Positions 18,772 to 28,775 of a DNA stretch of 64,000 bases are shown one piece after another. A model generated the notes under the pieces. That model made no database searches. It was given only the letters and a program-made list of their open reading frames with translations, and was not told where the DNA came from. How positions within the stretch are numbered: position 1 is the stretch's first letter; each line of letters starts with the position of its first letter. The position numbers were made by a program, and so were the translations under genes. Origin of the DNA: Chelatococcus albus (GTDB lineage: Bacteria > Pseudomonadota > Alphaproteobacteria > Rhizobiales > Beijerinckiaceae); NCBI RefSeq assembly GCF_030067675.1, contig NZ_JASJEV010000010.1:1-64000 (forward strand), written 5' to 3'.

Positions 18772-19746
18772 TCATGCCGATTGGCGCCGCCGTTCTGTCC
18801 CGCGCGCCTTCACCTTGCGCTCGATTGCATCCCAGATCGACACGGCGAGGTCGGGGCCGCCAAGGCGCTTGATGGCACGGATGCCGGTGGGTGAGGTGAC
18901 GTTGATCTCGGTGAGATAGCCGTCGATCACGTCGATGCCGACGAAGATCAGCCCGCGTTCGCGCAGCGCCGGGCCGATGGCGCCGCAGATCTCGAGCTCG
19001 CGCGCCGTCAGGTCGGTCGGCCGCGCCGCGCCGCCCCGGACCATATTGGAGCGGATGTCGTTCTCCGCCGGCACACGGTTGATGGCGCCCGCCGCCTCGC
19101 CGTCGACGAGGATGATGCGCTTGTCGCCCTGCTTCACCTCGGGCAGGAAGCGTTGCACCACCCACGGCTCGCGGAACGTGACAGAGAAGAGATCGTAGAT
19201 CGAGCCGAAGTTGGGATCGTTCTTCGTCACGCGCAGGACAGCGGCGCCGCCGTGGCCGTAGAGCGGCTTCATGACGATCTCGCCCACCTCGTCGCGAAAG
19301 GCTTCGATCTCCGCCTTGTCGCGCGTGATCAGCGTCGGCGGCATGAGCTCGGGAAACTGGGTGACGAACAGCTTCTCCGGCGCGTTGCGCACCTGCGCCG
19401 GGTCGTTCACCACGAGGGTGTGGGGATGCACGCGCTCGAGCAGATGCGTCGTCGAGATATAGGCCATGTCGAATGGCGGATCCTGGCGCAGGAGCACCAC
19501 GTCGACGGTGGCGAGGTCGACGCGCGTCGGCTCGCCCACGGTGGCGTGGTCGCCGGCAACGTCGCGCACGCGCACCGGATGCATCTCGGCCGTCACGCGC
19601 CCATCGCGCATCGAGAGCTTCTCGGGGCGGTAGTAAAGCAGCGCGTGGCCGCGCTCCTGCGCTTCCAGCATGAGCGCGAAGGTGGAATCGCCGGTGATGT
19701 TGATGCGCTCGATCGGGTCCATCTGGACCGCCACTGTGAGGCTCAT
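18772..19746 (-). CDS. gshB: Glutathione synthetase
   Basis: ATP-grasp ligase that joins glycine to gamma-glutamylcysteine in the cytoplasm. The 324-residue product has the GshB N-terminal domain ([21 protein letters not shown]). The ATP-grasp core includes [16 protein letters not shown] and the C-terminal metal-binding [19 protein letters not shown]. Length equals known bacterial enzymes. A highly basic tail ([12 protein letters not shown]) is unusual but minor. In related genomes gshB often lies by yraN and rsmI; here a chemoreceptor gene is inserted between. Confidence 0.96.
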   Translation of the reverse strand: MSLTVAVQMDPIERINITGDSTFALMLEAQERGHALLYYRPEKLSMRDGRVTAEMHPVRVRDVAGDHATVGEPTRVDLATVDVVLLRQDPPFDMAYISTTHLLERVHPHTLVVNDPAQVRNAPEKLFVTQFPELMPPTLITRDKAEIEAFRDEVGEIVMKPLYGHGGAAVLRVTKNDPNFGSIYDLFSVTFREPWVVQRFLPEVKQGDKRIILVDGEAAGAINRVPAENDIRSNMVRGGAARPTDLTARELEICGAIGPALRERGLIFVGIDVIDGYLTEINVTSPTGIRAIKRLGGPDLAVSIWDAIERKVKARGTERRRQSA

Positions 19747-19895
19747 CAGCCGCTCCTCGTTGTCACGCCGTATCGGCGCTCGTCGTGTCGATCCATGCGC
19801 GACATGGGAGGTGAAGGCAAGCGGCGGAACGTCTCGTTAACGATGGCGATCTACGGTATTGGCCTGCCCCGGGACGGGGCGTGCTTTGGATCATC

Positions 19896-21584
19896 ATGCG
19901 TCTGCGCTTTTCGATCGGGACCAAGGTCTCCTTCGCGCTCGGCCTCCTTGGCCTCGTCATGCTCGCCGTCGTGGCGCAGGGCTATGTCCTGGCCGACAAG
20001 GTCCGCCACGTCGTGCCAGAGCTGCACGCCTCGGCTCTCAACGCCCTCTATGCCCAGCGCTTGGAAACCCGCCTCAACCAGGCAATCCGGGAGGCGCAGA
20101 GCATCTATCTCGCCCGCGACGGTGGCGGCCTTGAACGCTACGGCCAGAAGGTGCTGAAGGCGCTTGACGACATGGAGCAGACGCTGACGGCGTGGTCGAA
20201 CCTGCCCGATGCGGGCATGACCACCGCCCACGAGCGCACCCGCGCCCTCGTCCGCCGCTTCATCGACAGCCGCCGCGGGCACATGCGCAAGCTGGCGGAG
20301 GAGGGCCTGCAGGCCGGCTGGAACATCGCCAGCGAGAAGGCCTTTCTCGATCTGCGCAGCGAGCTTGCGGAGGTGCTCGGCGTCCTGATCGAGGAGAGCG
20401 ATCGCGCCATGCACCTGGCCAACGCCACCATCAAGGCGGACAGCGAGCGCATGCGCACCTTCGTCGTCGGCTTCTCCGTCGTGCTGCTGACGCTCGCCCT
20501 GGCGCTGGCCCTCGCCTTCACCCGCGTTGGAGTGACGCGCCCCCTGCGCATCATGGCCCGGCGCATGCTGCGCCTCGCCGACGGCGACACGGCGATCGAC
20601 GCGGGACCGGTGCATCGCGGTGACGAGCTGGGCGACATGGCGCGGGCTCTCCTCGTGCTGCGTGACGCCGTGCGGCGCAACAACGAGCTCGTGGAGGAGA
20701 TGAAGGCGCGCGACCGGCGGGAGGAGACGCTGCGGCGCGAGGCGGCGGTGAAGCAGGAGGTGGAGGCCTTCGACGAGGACCTGCAGCGCTCCGTGGCGCG
20801 GCTCGGTGAGATGATCGAGCGCATGGCGGCCTCGTCGGAGGCGATGACCCATGCGGCCGGTGCCGCCAGCTCCGGCACCGATTCCGCTGCGGCCTCCGCC
20901 CGCAAGGCGGCGGAACACGTGTCGAGCGTCGCCGCTGCGGCCGAGGAATTGTCTCACACGGTGGACGAGGTGGGCCGCCGTGTCGCGGACGCGGCGAGCA
21001 TCGTCCATTTCGCCGTGCTCGACACGCAGCAGACCAACACCACGATCGAGCATCTGGCGAGCTCGGCGCAGCGCATCGGTGATGTCGTCAACCTCATCAG
21101 CCAGATCGCCGCGCAGACGAACCTGCTTGCCCTCAACGCCACCATCGAGGCGGCCCGCGCCGGCGACGCCGGCCGTGGTTTCGCCGTGGTGGCGGCGGAG
21201 GTGAAGGCACTCGCCGCCCAGACGACACGGGCGACCGAGGAGATCGGCGATCAGGTCTCCGGCATCCAGGCGGCGACGCGCCAGTCGATCGAGGCGCTGC
21301 GCGACATCCAGCGCAAGATCGGCACCATCGAGGAGATCAGCCTGTCGATCGCGGCCACGGTGCAGGAGCAGAACGCCTCGACGCATGCCATCGCCGGCGA
21401 CATCCGCTCAGCCGCCGAGGGAACGGCCGCCATGTCGATGAGCCTGACGGACGTGCGTGCGGCGACGACCCGCTCCAGCGACAGTGCCGACACCGTCGTG
21501 GAGCTTGCGCGCGCGCTCGATGCCGAGGCCCGGCGCATCCGTGCGGATATCGAGCAGTTCTTCAAGACCCTGCGCGCGGCCTGA
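19896..21584 (+). CDS. Methyl-accepting chemotaxis protein
   Basis: A 562-residue chemoreceptor. Transmembrane helix 1 (about 10-30) is followed by an all-helical periplasmic four-helix-bundle sensor region (about 35-185). TM2 spans about 189-209 and a HAMP domain follows (VTRPLRIMARRMLRLADGD). The cytoplasmic signalling rod carries the conserved hairpin tip [17 protein letters not shown], with DAGRGFAVVAAEVKALA after it. No C-terminal CheR-binding pentapeptide is present (ends FFKTLRAA). Ligand unknown. ATG 19896 is preferred; a GTG at 19881 would add five residues. The gene separates gshB from yraN, unlike the usual order. Confidence 0.93.
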   Translation: MRLRFSIGTKVSFALGLLGLVMLAVVAQGYVLADKVRHVVPELHASALNALYAQRLETRLNQAIREAQSIYLARDGGGLERYGQKVLKALDDMEQTLTAWSNLPDAGMTTAHERTRALVRRFIDSRRGHMRKLAEEGLQAGWNIASEKAFLDLRSELAEVLGVLIEESDRAMHLANATIKADSERMRTFVVGFSVVLLTLALALALAFTRVGVTRPLRIMARRMLRLADGDTAIDAGPVHRGDELGDMARALLVLRDAVRRNNELVEEMKARDRREETLRREAAVKQEVEAFDEDLQRSVARLGEMIERMAASSEAMTHAAGAASSGTDSAAASARKAAEHVSSVAAAAEELSHTVDEVGRRVADAASIVHFAVLDTQQTNTTIEHLASSAQRIGDVVNLISQIAAQTNLLALNATIEAARAGDAGRGFAVVAAEVKALAAQTTRATEEIGDQVSGIQAATRQSIEALRDIQRKIGTIEEISLSIAATVQEQNASTHAIAGDIRSAAEGTAAMSMSLTDVRAATTRSSDSADTVVELARALDAEARRIRADIEQFFKTLRAA

Positions 21585-21588
21585 CGGG

Positions 21589-21969
21589 TCAGTCGAGGGC
21601 GAGAAAGGTCACAGCCGGCAGGTGCACGGGCCAGCGCCACGGCGCCAGGAACACCGCGTCGCAGCGCAGCACGTGGCTGGTCGCCCAGGGGTGGCGCGCG
21701 AGCCAGTGCCGCGCCGCGCGTGCGAGGCGGCGCTCCTTCCGGGCCGTGATGGCCGTGCGTGCGGCGTCGAGGTCTGCCCGCGCCTTCACCTCGACGAAGG
21801 CGATCGTGCGGCCGCGTCGCACGACGAGGTCGATCTCGCCGCCGTGGGCGGCGTAGCGCCGGGCGAGGATGCGGTATCCCTTGATGAGCAGGAAGGCGGC
21901 GGCGATCGTCTCGGCCGCGAGGCCGCGGGTATGGGAGCGACTGTGCCGGGACCGCGGCCCGCCGCTCAC
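21589..21969 (-). CDS. YraN-family (UPF0102) nuclease-fold protein
   Basis: A 126-residue protein with the PD-(D/E)xK nuclease core: E20 in [10 protein letters not shown]45/D47 in [10 protein letters not shown], and E60/K62 in FVEVKAR. The family is widespread and resembles Holliday junction resolvases, but its role is not established. The start is a GTG overlapping the rsmI stop (GTGA), which gives translational coupling. That coupling with rsmI is common in proteobacteria. Confidence 0.9.
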   Translation of the reverse strand: MSGGPRSRHSRSHTRGLAAETIAAAFLLIKGYRILARRYAAHGGEIDLVVRRGRTIAFVEVKARADLDAARTAITARKERRLARAARHWLARHPWATSHVLRCDAVFLAPWRWPVHLPAVTFLALD

Positions 21970-22901
21970 GGCGCCTCGCCGGCCGCGGCGGTGAGCGCGA
22001 GCGCGCGGGCGTAGACCTCGCGCTTGGGCAGGCCGGTCTCTGCCGCAACGAGGGCGGCCGCGTCCTTGAGCGAGTGTTTCGCCATGGCAGCCCGCAAGCG
22101 CTCGTCGAGATCGGCCGCGGAGGCAGGGCGTGTCTCCCCCTCGGCCGGAGGGCCGATCAGCACCACGATCTCGCCCTTCGGCGGTCCCTCCGCGGCAAAG
22201 CTCTCGGCGAGCCGGAGCAGTGTATCGCGGCGCACGCTTTCGAAAGCCTTCGTCAGTTCGCGCGCGACCGCCGCCGGGCGCGGGCCGAGGACGGCCGCGG
22301 CATCGGCCAGCATCTCCGGCAGGCGGCGGGGCGATTCGAAGAAGACGAGCGTGCCGGGCACGCCCGCGAGCGCGGCGAAGCGGGCCCGGCGGGCGGCGCT
22401 CTTCGGCGGCAGGAAGCCTTCGAAGAAGAATCGGTCGGTCGGCAGGCCTGAGACGACGAGGGCGGTCAGCACGGCCGAGGGGCCGGGAACGGTGGAGACC
22501 GTGACGCCCGCGGCGAGTGCCTCCTCGACGAGCTTGAAGCCCGGATCGGAGACGAGCGGCGTGCCGGCGTCCGAGACGAGGGCGAGTGCCTCGCCCTGCC
22601 TCAGCCGCGCGATCACCTTGGGGCGCATCGTCGCCGCATTGTGCTCGTGGTAGGGCACGAGCGGTGTCGTAATGCCATAGTGGGCGAGCAGCGTCTTCGT
22701 CACGCGCGTGTCCTCGGCGAGCACGGCGTCGGCGGCGGCGAGCGTGCCGAGAGCCCGGAAGGAGATGTCCTTCAGGTTGCCGATCGGTGTTGCGACGAGA
22801 TGCAGGCCGGGCGCCAGCGGCTCGGCCTCGGCGGCGAGCCCGAAGGCGGTGAAGCGGGACGGCTCGCGGTGCGGGCGGGCTTTCGGGCGCTCGATGGTCA
22901 T
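21966..22901 (-). CDS. rsmI: 16S rRNA 2'-O-ribose C1402 methyltransferase
   Basis: SAM-dependent tetrapyrrole-methylase-fold enzyme that methylates the 2'-O of C1402 in the decoding centre of 16S rRNA. The 311-residue product has the signatures [43 protein letters not shown] and [18 protein letters not shown]. Length is slightly above the E. coli protein because of an N-terminal extension of about 30 residues. ATG 22901 has a GGAGAG sequence upstream. It is divergent from the LpoA-like gene. Confidence 0.96.
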   Translation of the reverse strand: MTIERPKARPHREPSRFTAFGLAAEAEPLAPGLHLVATPIGNLKDISFRALGTLAAADAVLAEDTRVTKTLLAHYGITTPLVPYHEHNAATMRPKVIARLRQGEALALVSDAGTPLVSDPGFKLVEEALAAGVTVSTVPGPSAVLTALVVSGLPTDRFFFEGFLPPKSAARRARFAALAGVPGTLVFFESPRRLPEMLADAAAVLGPRPAAVARELTKAFESVRRDTLLRLAESFAAEGPPKGEIVVLIGPPAEGETRPASAADLDERLRAAMAKHSLKDAAALVAAETGLPKREVYARALALTAAAGEAP

Positions 22902-23113
22902 GCTGCTCTCCGGAACGCAGCTTGCCATGCGCAGCGGCACAAGCGGAAGCGCGCCGCGGCCTCCGCCCCCAGGGAACACGCGGGCAGCCCGGCGCCACGG
23001 CCGCGGGAAGGCGTCGTTAACCATTCGTTGCGATGCTGCCGCACATTGCAAGCATGCAGGCCCGCGCGGCGCCCCTGCCGTCCCGGTCCGACGGTTCGCC
23101 CGAGGAGTTTGCC

Positions 23114-24370
23114 GTGCCCAGCTCCGCCGTCCCGCTCCCGCGTCGCATCTCATTCTCCATGGCCGGCCACCTCCTGCGAGCCGTCGGCGCCGCTCTTCTG
23201 GCGGGCGGTCTCGCAGCCGCCTGCAGCAGCGGCTTCTCGGGCTTCCCCGGCACGGATGCGGGTCCCGAAACCAGGGCACCTGCCACTCCTGCGCCGGGCG
23301 GCAGCCCGACCGGCGCCGTCCTCGGCAACGGTCGCGTCAAGGTGGCGCTCATCCTGCCGCTCGGCGCGACAGGCCAGGCGGGCACGGCCGCCGTCGCCCT
23401 GCGCAACGCGGCGGAGCTCGCGCTCGAGGAGTTCAAGGAGCCCGACCTGCAGATTCTCGTGAAGGACGACCGTGGCACGTCGGAGGGAGCACGGGCGGCG
23501 GCGCAGGGCGCGGTCGCAGAAGGGGCGGAGCTCGTCGTCGGCCCTCTCTTCGCCGGTGCCGTGCAGGCGGCCGGCCAGGTGGCACATGGCGCCGGCCGGC
23601 CCGTCATCGCCTTCTCCACCGACGTGAGCGTGGCCGGCCGCGGCACCTATCTCCTGAGCTTCCTGCCGGAGACAGAGGTCCGGCGCATCGTCGGCCACGC
23701 GGCGCGAGAGGGGCGCCGGTCCTTCGCCGCGCTCGTTCCCGAGTCGCCCTACGGCCGCGTGGCGGAGGCGGCCTTCCGCGAGGCCGTGACGAGCAACGGG
23801 GGCCGCGTCGTCGCTGTGGAGCGCTATGGCGCGGCCGGGGCGCAGGAGGCAGCCGGCCGGATCGCCGGGCTCGCCGCCCGCGCAAGCCCGCAGATCGATG
23901 CGCTCTTCCTTCCCGACTCGGGCGACGGGCTCGTCGCCGCGGCGCAGGCCCTGCAGGGGGCCGGCATCGATCCGAAGCAGGTCAAGATGCTCGGCACGGG
24001 CCTGTGGAATGAGGCACGCGTCTTCAAGCTGCCGGCGCTGCAGGGCGGTTGGTTCGCTGCCCCGGATTCGGCCGGCTTCAATGCCTTCGCCCAGCGCTAC
24101 CGCGCCCGCTTCAACGCCGATCCGACACGCATCGCCACCCTGTCCTACGACGCGATCTCGCTCGCGGCGGCGCTGGTGCGGACACAGGGCGAACGGCGTT
24201 TCTCGGAGGCGGTGCTCACGAACCCATCGGGTTTCGCCGGCGCGGACGGCGTCTTCCGCTTCCGCCCGGACGGCACGAACGAGCGGGCTCTCGCCGTGCT
24301 CGAGGTGCGCAACGGCAATGCCGTGACGCTGAGCCCGGCGCCCCGCCAGTTCGGGGCGTCAGGCACATGA
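23114..24370 (+). CDS. LpoA-like penicillin-binding-protein activator lipoprotein
   Basis: A 418-residue predicted lipoprotein. The signal sequence ends in LAAAC, with C37 as lipidation site. A proline-rich linker precedes a periplasmic-binding-protein fold typical of LpoA C-terminal and ABC leucine-binding proteins. It includes VKVALILPLGATGQAG, VKDDRGTSEGARAAAQGAVA and VVGPLFAGAV. It may activate peptidoglycan synthases in the periplasm; ligand-binding roles are also possible. The GTG start at 23114 has an excellent GAGGAG ribosome binding site 6 bases upstream. An ATG at 23033 would give a non-standard long leader. The gene is divergent from rsmI. Confidence 0.85.
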   Translation: MPSSAVPLPRRISFSMAGHLLRAVGAALLAGGLAAACSSGFSGFPGTDAGPETRAPATPAPGGSPTGAVLGNGRVKVALILPLGATGQAGTAAVALRNAAELALEEFKEPDLQILVKDDRGTSEGARAAAQGAVAEGAELVVGPLFAGAVQAAGQVAHGAGRPVIAFSTDVSVAGRGTYLLSFLPETEVRRIVGHAAREGRRSFAALVPESPYGRVAEAAFREAVTSNGGRVVAVERYGAAGAQEAAGRIAGLAARASPQIDALFLPDSGDGLVAAAQALQGAGIDPKQVKMLGTGLWNEARVFKLPALQGGWFAAPDSAGFNAFAQRYRARFNADPTRIATLSYDAISLAAALVRTQGERRFSEAVLTNPSGFAGADGVFRFRPDGTNERALAVLEVRNGNAVTLSPAPRQFGASGT

Positions 24371-24377
24371 GATCGCG

Positions 24378-24398
24378 GCGGACGCCGTCAGCGTCCGC
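24378..24398. terminator. Hairpin between convergent genes
   Basis: GCGGACGC (24378-24385) and GCGTCCGC (24391-24398) form a perfect 8-bp stem with a 5-base loop. It overlaps the ugpC stop codon and follows the LpoA-like stop by 7 bp. It may stop transcription from both sides, but has no T run. Confidence 0.4.
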
Positions 24399-25455
24399 GG
24401 CGCGCGCCCGTGTCGCGGTCGAAGAGATGCACCTTGGCCGCGTCGATGGTGAGCGTGAGCTGGCGCGTATCGGATGTGATGGCGCCGGTCGGCGCCTGCA
24501 CCACCATCTCGGCGCCGTCGAGCTTGCCGTGGAAGAGCTGGGTGGCGCCCAGCTCCTCGACGAAATCGACGGGCAGGCGGATGCCGGGCCCGCCGCTGAC
24601 CTCGAGATCCTCCGGCCGCAGGCCCACGTCGAGTACCGTGCCGGGGGCGAGGCCCGGCGCCATGTCGGCGACGGCGAGCATGTGCCCGCCCACGGCTACG
24701 CGGCCGTCGCCCTCCACGATGCCCGGCACGATGTTCATGGGCGGTGAGCCGATGAAGGTGGCGACGAAGCGCGAGGCCGGGCGCTTGTAGACGTCGTTGG
24801 GCAGGCCGACCTGCTCGACGTTGCCGGCATTCATGACGACGAGCTTGTCGGAGAGGGTCATCGCCTCGACCTGGTCGTGCGTCACATAGACCGAGGTGAC
24901 GCCCAGCGCCCGCTGCAGGCGCTTGATCTCGACGCGCATCTGCACGCGGAGCTTGGCATCGAGGTTCGACAGAGGCTCGTCGAAGAGGAAGACCTGGGGC
25001 TTGCGCACGATGGCACGGCCCATGGCGACGCGCTGGCGCTGGCCGCCGGACAGCGCCCGGGGCTTGCGCGCGAGGAACGACTCGATGGCGAGGATGCGCG
25101 CCGCCTCCTTGACGCGCTTGTCGATCTCGTCCTTCGGCGTGCCGCGGTTCTTCAGGCCGTAGGCCATGTTGTCGTACACGCTCATGTGCGGATAGAGCGC
25201 ATAGTTCTGGAACACCATCGCGATGTCGCGATCGGCAGGCTCCACGTCGTTGACGACGCGCGGCCCGATGGCGACCGAGCCTGCGGTGATCGTCTCGAGC
25301 CCGGCGATCATGCGCAACAACGTCGACTTGCCGCAGCCCGACGGTCCGACGAGGACGCAGAAGCCCCCGTCCGGAATGTCGAGCGACACGCCCTTCACCG
25401 CCTCGACACCGCCCGCATAGGTCTTGCGGACGTCCTTCAGCACCACCTCGGCCAT
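24388..25455 (-). CDS. ugpC: Glycerol-3-phosphate ABC transporter ATPase UgpC
   Basis: Cytoplasmic ATPase of the MalK/UgpC type, 355 residues, that energises import of sn-glycerol-3-phosphate or phosphodiesters. Walker A is GPSGCGKST (37-45), the Q loop [14 protein letters not shown], the signature LSGGQRQR, and Walker [16 protein letters not shown]. The C-terminal TOBE regulatory domain starts near residue 240. ATG 25455 has AGGGG upstream. It is the last gene of ugpBAEC, 109 bp after ugpE. Confidence 0.95.
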   Translation of the reverse strand: MAEVVLKDVRKTYAGGVEAVKGVSLDIPDGGFCVLVGPSGCGKSTLLRMIAGLETITAGSVAIGPRVVNDVEPADRDIAMVFQNYALYPHMSVYDNMAYGLKNRGTPKDEIDKRVKEAARILAIESFLARKPRALSGGQRQRVAMGRAIVRKPQVFLFDEPLSNLDAKLRVQMRVEIKRLQRALGVTSVYVTHDQVEAMTLSDKLVVMNAGNVEQVGLPNDVYKRPASRFVATFIGSPPMNIVPGIVEGDGRVAVGGHMLAVADMAPGLAPGTVLDVGLRPEDLEVSGGPGIRLPVDFVEELGATQLFHGKLDGAEMVVQAPTGAITSDTRQLTLTIDAAKVHLFDRDTGARRGR

Positions 25456-25563
25456 CGAACCCCTGTCCTTGTCGTTCTGTTGCCGGCTCTCCGTCCGGAA
25501 TAGCCGGGAGGCGCCCTCTCGGGCGCCCGATCCCCATGAGCCCCGCGGCATGCCGCGCGGGCG

Positions 25564-26412
25564 TCACTTCTCCGTTTCCACGAGCCCCTTCACGAACAGC
25601 CGCTGCATCAGCACCACGACGACCACGGGCGGCAGCATGGCGAGCACGGCGGTGGCCATGGCAAGCTGCCACTCGGTCAGCGCGTCCTGCGTCACGATCA
25701 TCTTCTTGATGCCGATGACGATGGTCTGCATGTTGTCCTTCGTCGTGATCAGCAGCGGCCAGAGATACTGGTTCCAGCCGTAGATGAACTGGATCACGAA
25801 GAGCGCCGCGATGGTCGTGATCGACAGGGGCAGCACGGTATCCTTGAAGAAGCGGAAGGCGCCGGCCCCGTCGATCTTCGAGGCCTCGAGGAGCTCGTCC
25901 GGGATGGTCATGAAGAACTGGCGGAAGAGCAGCGTGCCCGTGGCCGAGGCGACGAGCGGCATGGTGAGGCCCGCATAGGTGTCGATGAGGCCGAGATCGG
26001 CCACGATCTTGTAGGTCGGATAGATGCGCACCTCGACCGGCAGCATCAGGGTCACGAAGATGATCCAGAAGGCCGTCATGCGGAAGGGGAAGCGGAAATA
26101 CACGACCGCATAGGCCGAGATGATGGAGATGAGGATCTTGCCGAGCGCGATGCCCATCGCCATCACGAAGGAGTTCAGCATCATCGTGCCGACGGGCTCG
26201 CGCGTCGACGACGACGTGCCGACGAAGATGGTGCGGTAGTAGTTCTCCAGGAAATGCGGACCCGGCACGGGCTGCATCTGTCCGTTGGCGATGGTTGCCG
26301 CGTCGTGCGTCGAGGCGACAAAGGCGAGATAGACGGGGAAGGCGACGATCGAGACCCCGACGAGCAGGATGAGATGGGGAACAAGGTTCCCGAAGCGGCG
26401 CTTCTCGACCAT
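25564..26412 (-). CDS. ugpE: Glycerol-3-phosphate ABC transporter permease UgpE
   Basis: A 282-residue inner-membrane permease with six predicted helices. The EAA loop that docks to UgpC reads ELLEASKIDGAGAFRFFKDTVLPLS, in agreement with the family. The start ATG overlaps the ugpA stop by one base (TGATG), so translation is coupled. UgpE pairs with UgpA to form the pore. Confidence 0.95.
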   Translation of the reverse strand: MVEKRRFGNLVPHLILLVGVSIVAFPVYLAFVASTHDAATIANGQMQPVPGPHFLENYYRTIFVGTSSSTREPVGTMMLNSFVMAMGIALGKILISIISAYAVVYFRFPFRMTAFWIIFVTLMLPVEVRIYPTYKIVADLGLIDTYAGLTMPLVASATGTLLFRQFFMTIPDELLEASKIDGAGAFRFFKDTVLPLSITTIAALFVIQFIYGWNQYLWPLLITTKDNMQTIVIGIKKMIVTQDALTEWQLAMATAVLAMLPPVVVVVLMQRLFVKGLVETEK

Positions 26413-27293
26413 CAGTACTGCACCTTGCGTTCGACGAAGCGGAACTGCACGGCGGTGAGCGCGATGACGATGATCATCAGGATCACCGACTGCGCGGCCG
26501 AGCCGCCGAGATCGCCGCCCAGCCGCCCGTCCGAATAGACCTTGTAGACGAGGGTCTCCGTCGCCTTGGCGGGGCCGCCGCCGGTCACGGCATCGATGAT
26601 GCCGAAGGTGTCGAAGAAGACGTAGACGATGTTGACGACGAGCAGGAAGAACGTCGTCGGCGAGAGCAGCGGGAAGACGATCGTCCAGAAGCGGCGGGTG
26701 GGGCGCGCCCCATCGATGGCGGCGGCCTCGATCAGGCTCTTCGGGATGGCCTGGAGCCCGGCGAGGAAGAAGAGGAAATTGTAGGAGATCTGCTTCCAGG
26801 TGGCCGAGAGGACGACGAGCATCATCGCATGGTTGCCGTTGAGCAGCGGGTTCCAGTCGAGCCCGAGGCTGCGCAGGCCGCGCGCCACGAGGCCGAGCGA
26901 GGGCTGGAACATGAAGAGCCACAGGACGCCTGCGATCGCCGGCGCCACCGCATAGGGCCAGATGAGCAGCGTCTTGTAGACGGGGGCGCCCCGGATCTGC
27001 CTGTCGGCCATGGCGGCGAGCAGGAGAGCGACCGAGAGCGACAGCACGGTGACCGCCGTCGAAAAGATGAAGGTCGTGCCGACCGCCCGGAAATACTCCG
27101 GCTGCTGGAACAGCGCCGCATAGTTCTCCAGCCCGACGAACTCGGAGGAGAGGCCGAAGGCATCTTCCAGCATGAAGGACTGCCACAGCGCCTGCGAGGC
27201 CGGCCAGTAGAAGAAGACGAGGGTGATGGCGAGCTGCGGCAGGAGCAGCAGGTAGGGCAGCAGGCGGCCCGAGATGACCGAACGTTTTTCCAT
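26412..27293 (-). CDS. ugpA: Glycerol-3-phosphate ABC transporter permease UgpA
   Basis: A 293-residue permease with six transmembrane helices. It has the typical opening [22 protein letters not shown] and the EAA loop [26 protein letters not shown]. The segment [15 protein letters not shown] is characteristic of the sugar/glycerol-phosphate permease subfamily. It follows ugpB with a 60-bp gap that contains a strong hairpin, and is one base out of register with ugpE (overlap). Confidence 0.95.
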   Translation of the reverse strand: MEKRSVISGRLLPYLLLLPQLAITLVFFYWPASQALWQSFMLEDAFGLSSEFVGLENYAALFQQPEYFRAVGTTFIFSTAVTVLSLSVALLLAAMADRQIRGAPVYKTLLIWPYAVAPAIAGVLWLFMFQPSLGLVARGLRSLGLDWNPLLNGNHAMMLVVLSATWKQISYNFLFFLAGLQAIPKSLIEAAAIDGARPTRRFWTIVFPLLSPTTFFLLVVNIVYVFFDTFGIIDAVTGGGPAKATETLVYKVYSDGRLGGDLGGSAAQSVILMIIVIALTAVQFRFVERKVQY

Positions 27294-27310
27294 GGGCGTG
27301 CGCCGGAAGG

Positions 27311-27337
27311 GAGGCGGGCCGCCGTGCGGCCCGCCTC
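27311..27337. promoter_or_regulatory. 12-bp hairpin between ugpB and ugpA
   Basis: GAGGCGGGCCGC (27311-27322) pairs perfectly with GCGGCCCGCCTC (27326-27337) around a CGT loop. It lies just after the binding-protein gene and before the permease gene. Such hairpins commonly protect the mRNA of the abundant binding protein from 3' exonucleases, and partly terminate, giving more UgpB than permease. Confidence 0.65.
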
Positions 27338-27353
27338 GTCTCGAGGTTGAGGC

Positions 27354-28673
27354 TCAGCGAGCGGCGGTGCGTTCGAACTGGCGGAGCATCTGGTTGCCGC
27401 GCGAAACCGCCGAGTCGAGCGCGTCCTTGGCCGTCTTCTGGCCGGAGAGCGCCGCCTCGATCTCCTCGGCCCACAGGTCCCGCAGCTGCACCATGTTGCC
27501 GAGGCGCAGGCCGCGCGAATTCTCCGTCGGCTCCTTGTTGGTGAGTTCCTTGAGCGCCACCTCGAGCGCCGGGAACTTGTCGTAGAAGCCGTCGGCCTTG
27601 GTCTTGTCGTAGGCGGCCTTCGTGATCGGCAGATAGCCCGACGCCTGATGCAGCTTCGCCTGCCGCTCCGTGTCGGAGAGGAAGGTGAAGAACTTGGCCA
27701 CGCCCTTGTATTCGTCGGGCTTCTTGCCGCCCATCACCCACAGAGAGGCGCCGCCGATGATGGAGTTCTGCGGCGCGCCCGCCACGTCGGGGTAATAGGG
27801 CATCGGTGCAGCCGTGAAGTCGAACTTCGCGTTCGCCTTGACGTTGCCGTAGAAGGCCGAGGAGGTGAGGAAGAGCGGACACTCGCCGGAGGTGAAGCGG
27901 CCCTCGCCCGTGTTGGTGCGGCCGGAATAGTCGTAGATCTTGTCCTTCTGCAGATCGACGAGGTTCTGCAGATGTTTGACGTGCAGCGGCGAGTTGAACT
28001 TCAGCTCCGTGTCGAAGCCGTCGAGACCGTTGGCCTTGGTCGCGAGCGCCGTGTTGTGCCAGGCCGAGAACTGCTCGATGTTCGCCCACGTCACCCAGGC
28101 GGTGGAGAAGCCGCAGGTGGCATAGCCCGCCGCCTTGAGCTTCTTGGCCGCCTCGAAGACCTCGGGCCAGGTCTTCGGGGGCTGGTCGGGGTTGAGGCCC
28201 GCCTTCTTCAGCGCCTCCTTGTTCACCCACATGACCATGGAGGACGAGTTGAAGGGCATGGACAGCATCTCGCCCTTCGCCGTCGAGTAATAGCCGGTGA
28301 TCGCCGGCAGATAGGCCTTGGGATCGAACGTCTCGCCGGCGTCCTTCATCAGCTCGTGCACGGGCTTGATGGCGCCCTTGGCGGCCATCATCGTCGCCGT
28401 GCCGACCTCGAAGACCTGCATGATGTGCGGTGCGTTGCCGGCGCGGAAGGCGGCGATGCCGGCATTCATCGTGTCGGCGTAGGAGCCCTTGTAGGTCGGG
28501 ACGACCTTGTAGTCCTTCTGGCTCGCGTTGAACTCCTCCGCGAGCTTGACGATGACGTCGTTGTTCGCGCCCGTCATCGCGTGCCACCAGTGGATTTCAG
28601 TCTCAGCTGCGGCGGGTACCGCAATGCCCATCGCGACGGCGAAACCGGCCGTCGTGACGAATCGAGATGCCAT
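27354..28673 (-). CDS. ugpB: Glycerol-3-phosphate periplasmic binding protein UgpB
   Basis: A 439-residue periplasmic substrate-binding protein of the MalE/UgpB cluster. The signal peptide is residues 1-23 (cleaved near AAA/ETEI). The opening EIHWWHAMTGANND and VVPTYKGSYADTMNAGIAAFRAG fit UgpB, as do GECPLFLTSSAFYGN and SGYLPITKAAY. ATG 28673 follows AGGGGAGG. As first gene of ugpBAEC it probably sets the amount of transporter. The Pho-box-like repeat upstream suggests phosphate control. Confidence 0.95.
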   Translation of the reverse strand: MASRFVTTAGFAVAMGIAVPAAAETEIHWWHAMTGANNDVIVKLAEEFNASQKDYKVVPTYKGSYADTMNAGIAAFRAGNAPHIMQVFEVGTATMMAAKGAIKPVHELMKDAGETFDPKAYLPAITGYYSTAKGEMLSMPFNSSSMVMWVNKEALKKAGLNPDQPPKTWPEVFEAAKKLKAAGYATCGFSTAWVTWANIEQFSAWHNTALATKANGLDGFDTELKFNSPLHVKHLQNLVDLQKDKIYDYSGRTNTGEGRFTSGECPLFLTSSAFYGNVKANAKFDFTAAPMPYYPDVAGAPQNSIIGGASLWVMGGKKPDEYKGVAKFFTFLSDTERQAKLHQASGYLPITKAAYDKTKADGFYDKFPALEVALKELTNKEPTENSRGLRLGNMVQLRDLWAEEIEAALSGQKTAKDALDSAVSRGNQMLRQFERTAAR

Positions 28674-28745
28674 GCTAGCCTCCCCTGTGCGGGACCCCCT
28701 CGGGGCCCTTCTCGTCGTTGCTAACGAACGTAGCACGATGCTTCC

Positions 28746-28774
28746 GTGACGGTTGCATGAATATTCGATGACAA
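28746..28774 (-). promoter_or_regulatory. Pho-box-like direct repeat ahead of ugpB
   Basis: On the ugpB strand three 7-bp elements recur every 11 bp: TTGTCAT (28774-28768), TATTCAT (28763-28757) and CCGTCAC (28752-28746). The PhoB binding site consists of CTGTCAT-like heptamers at 11-bp spacing. The first and third elements match well and the middle one weakly. The array ends 73 bp before the ugpB start, a suitable place for PhoB activation. Control of ugp by PhoB is established in E. coli. Confidence 0.6.
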
Positions 28775-28775
28775 A

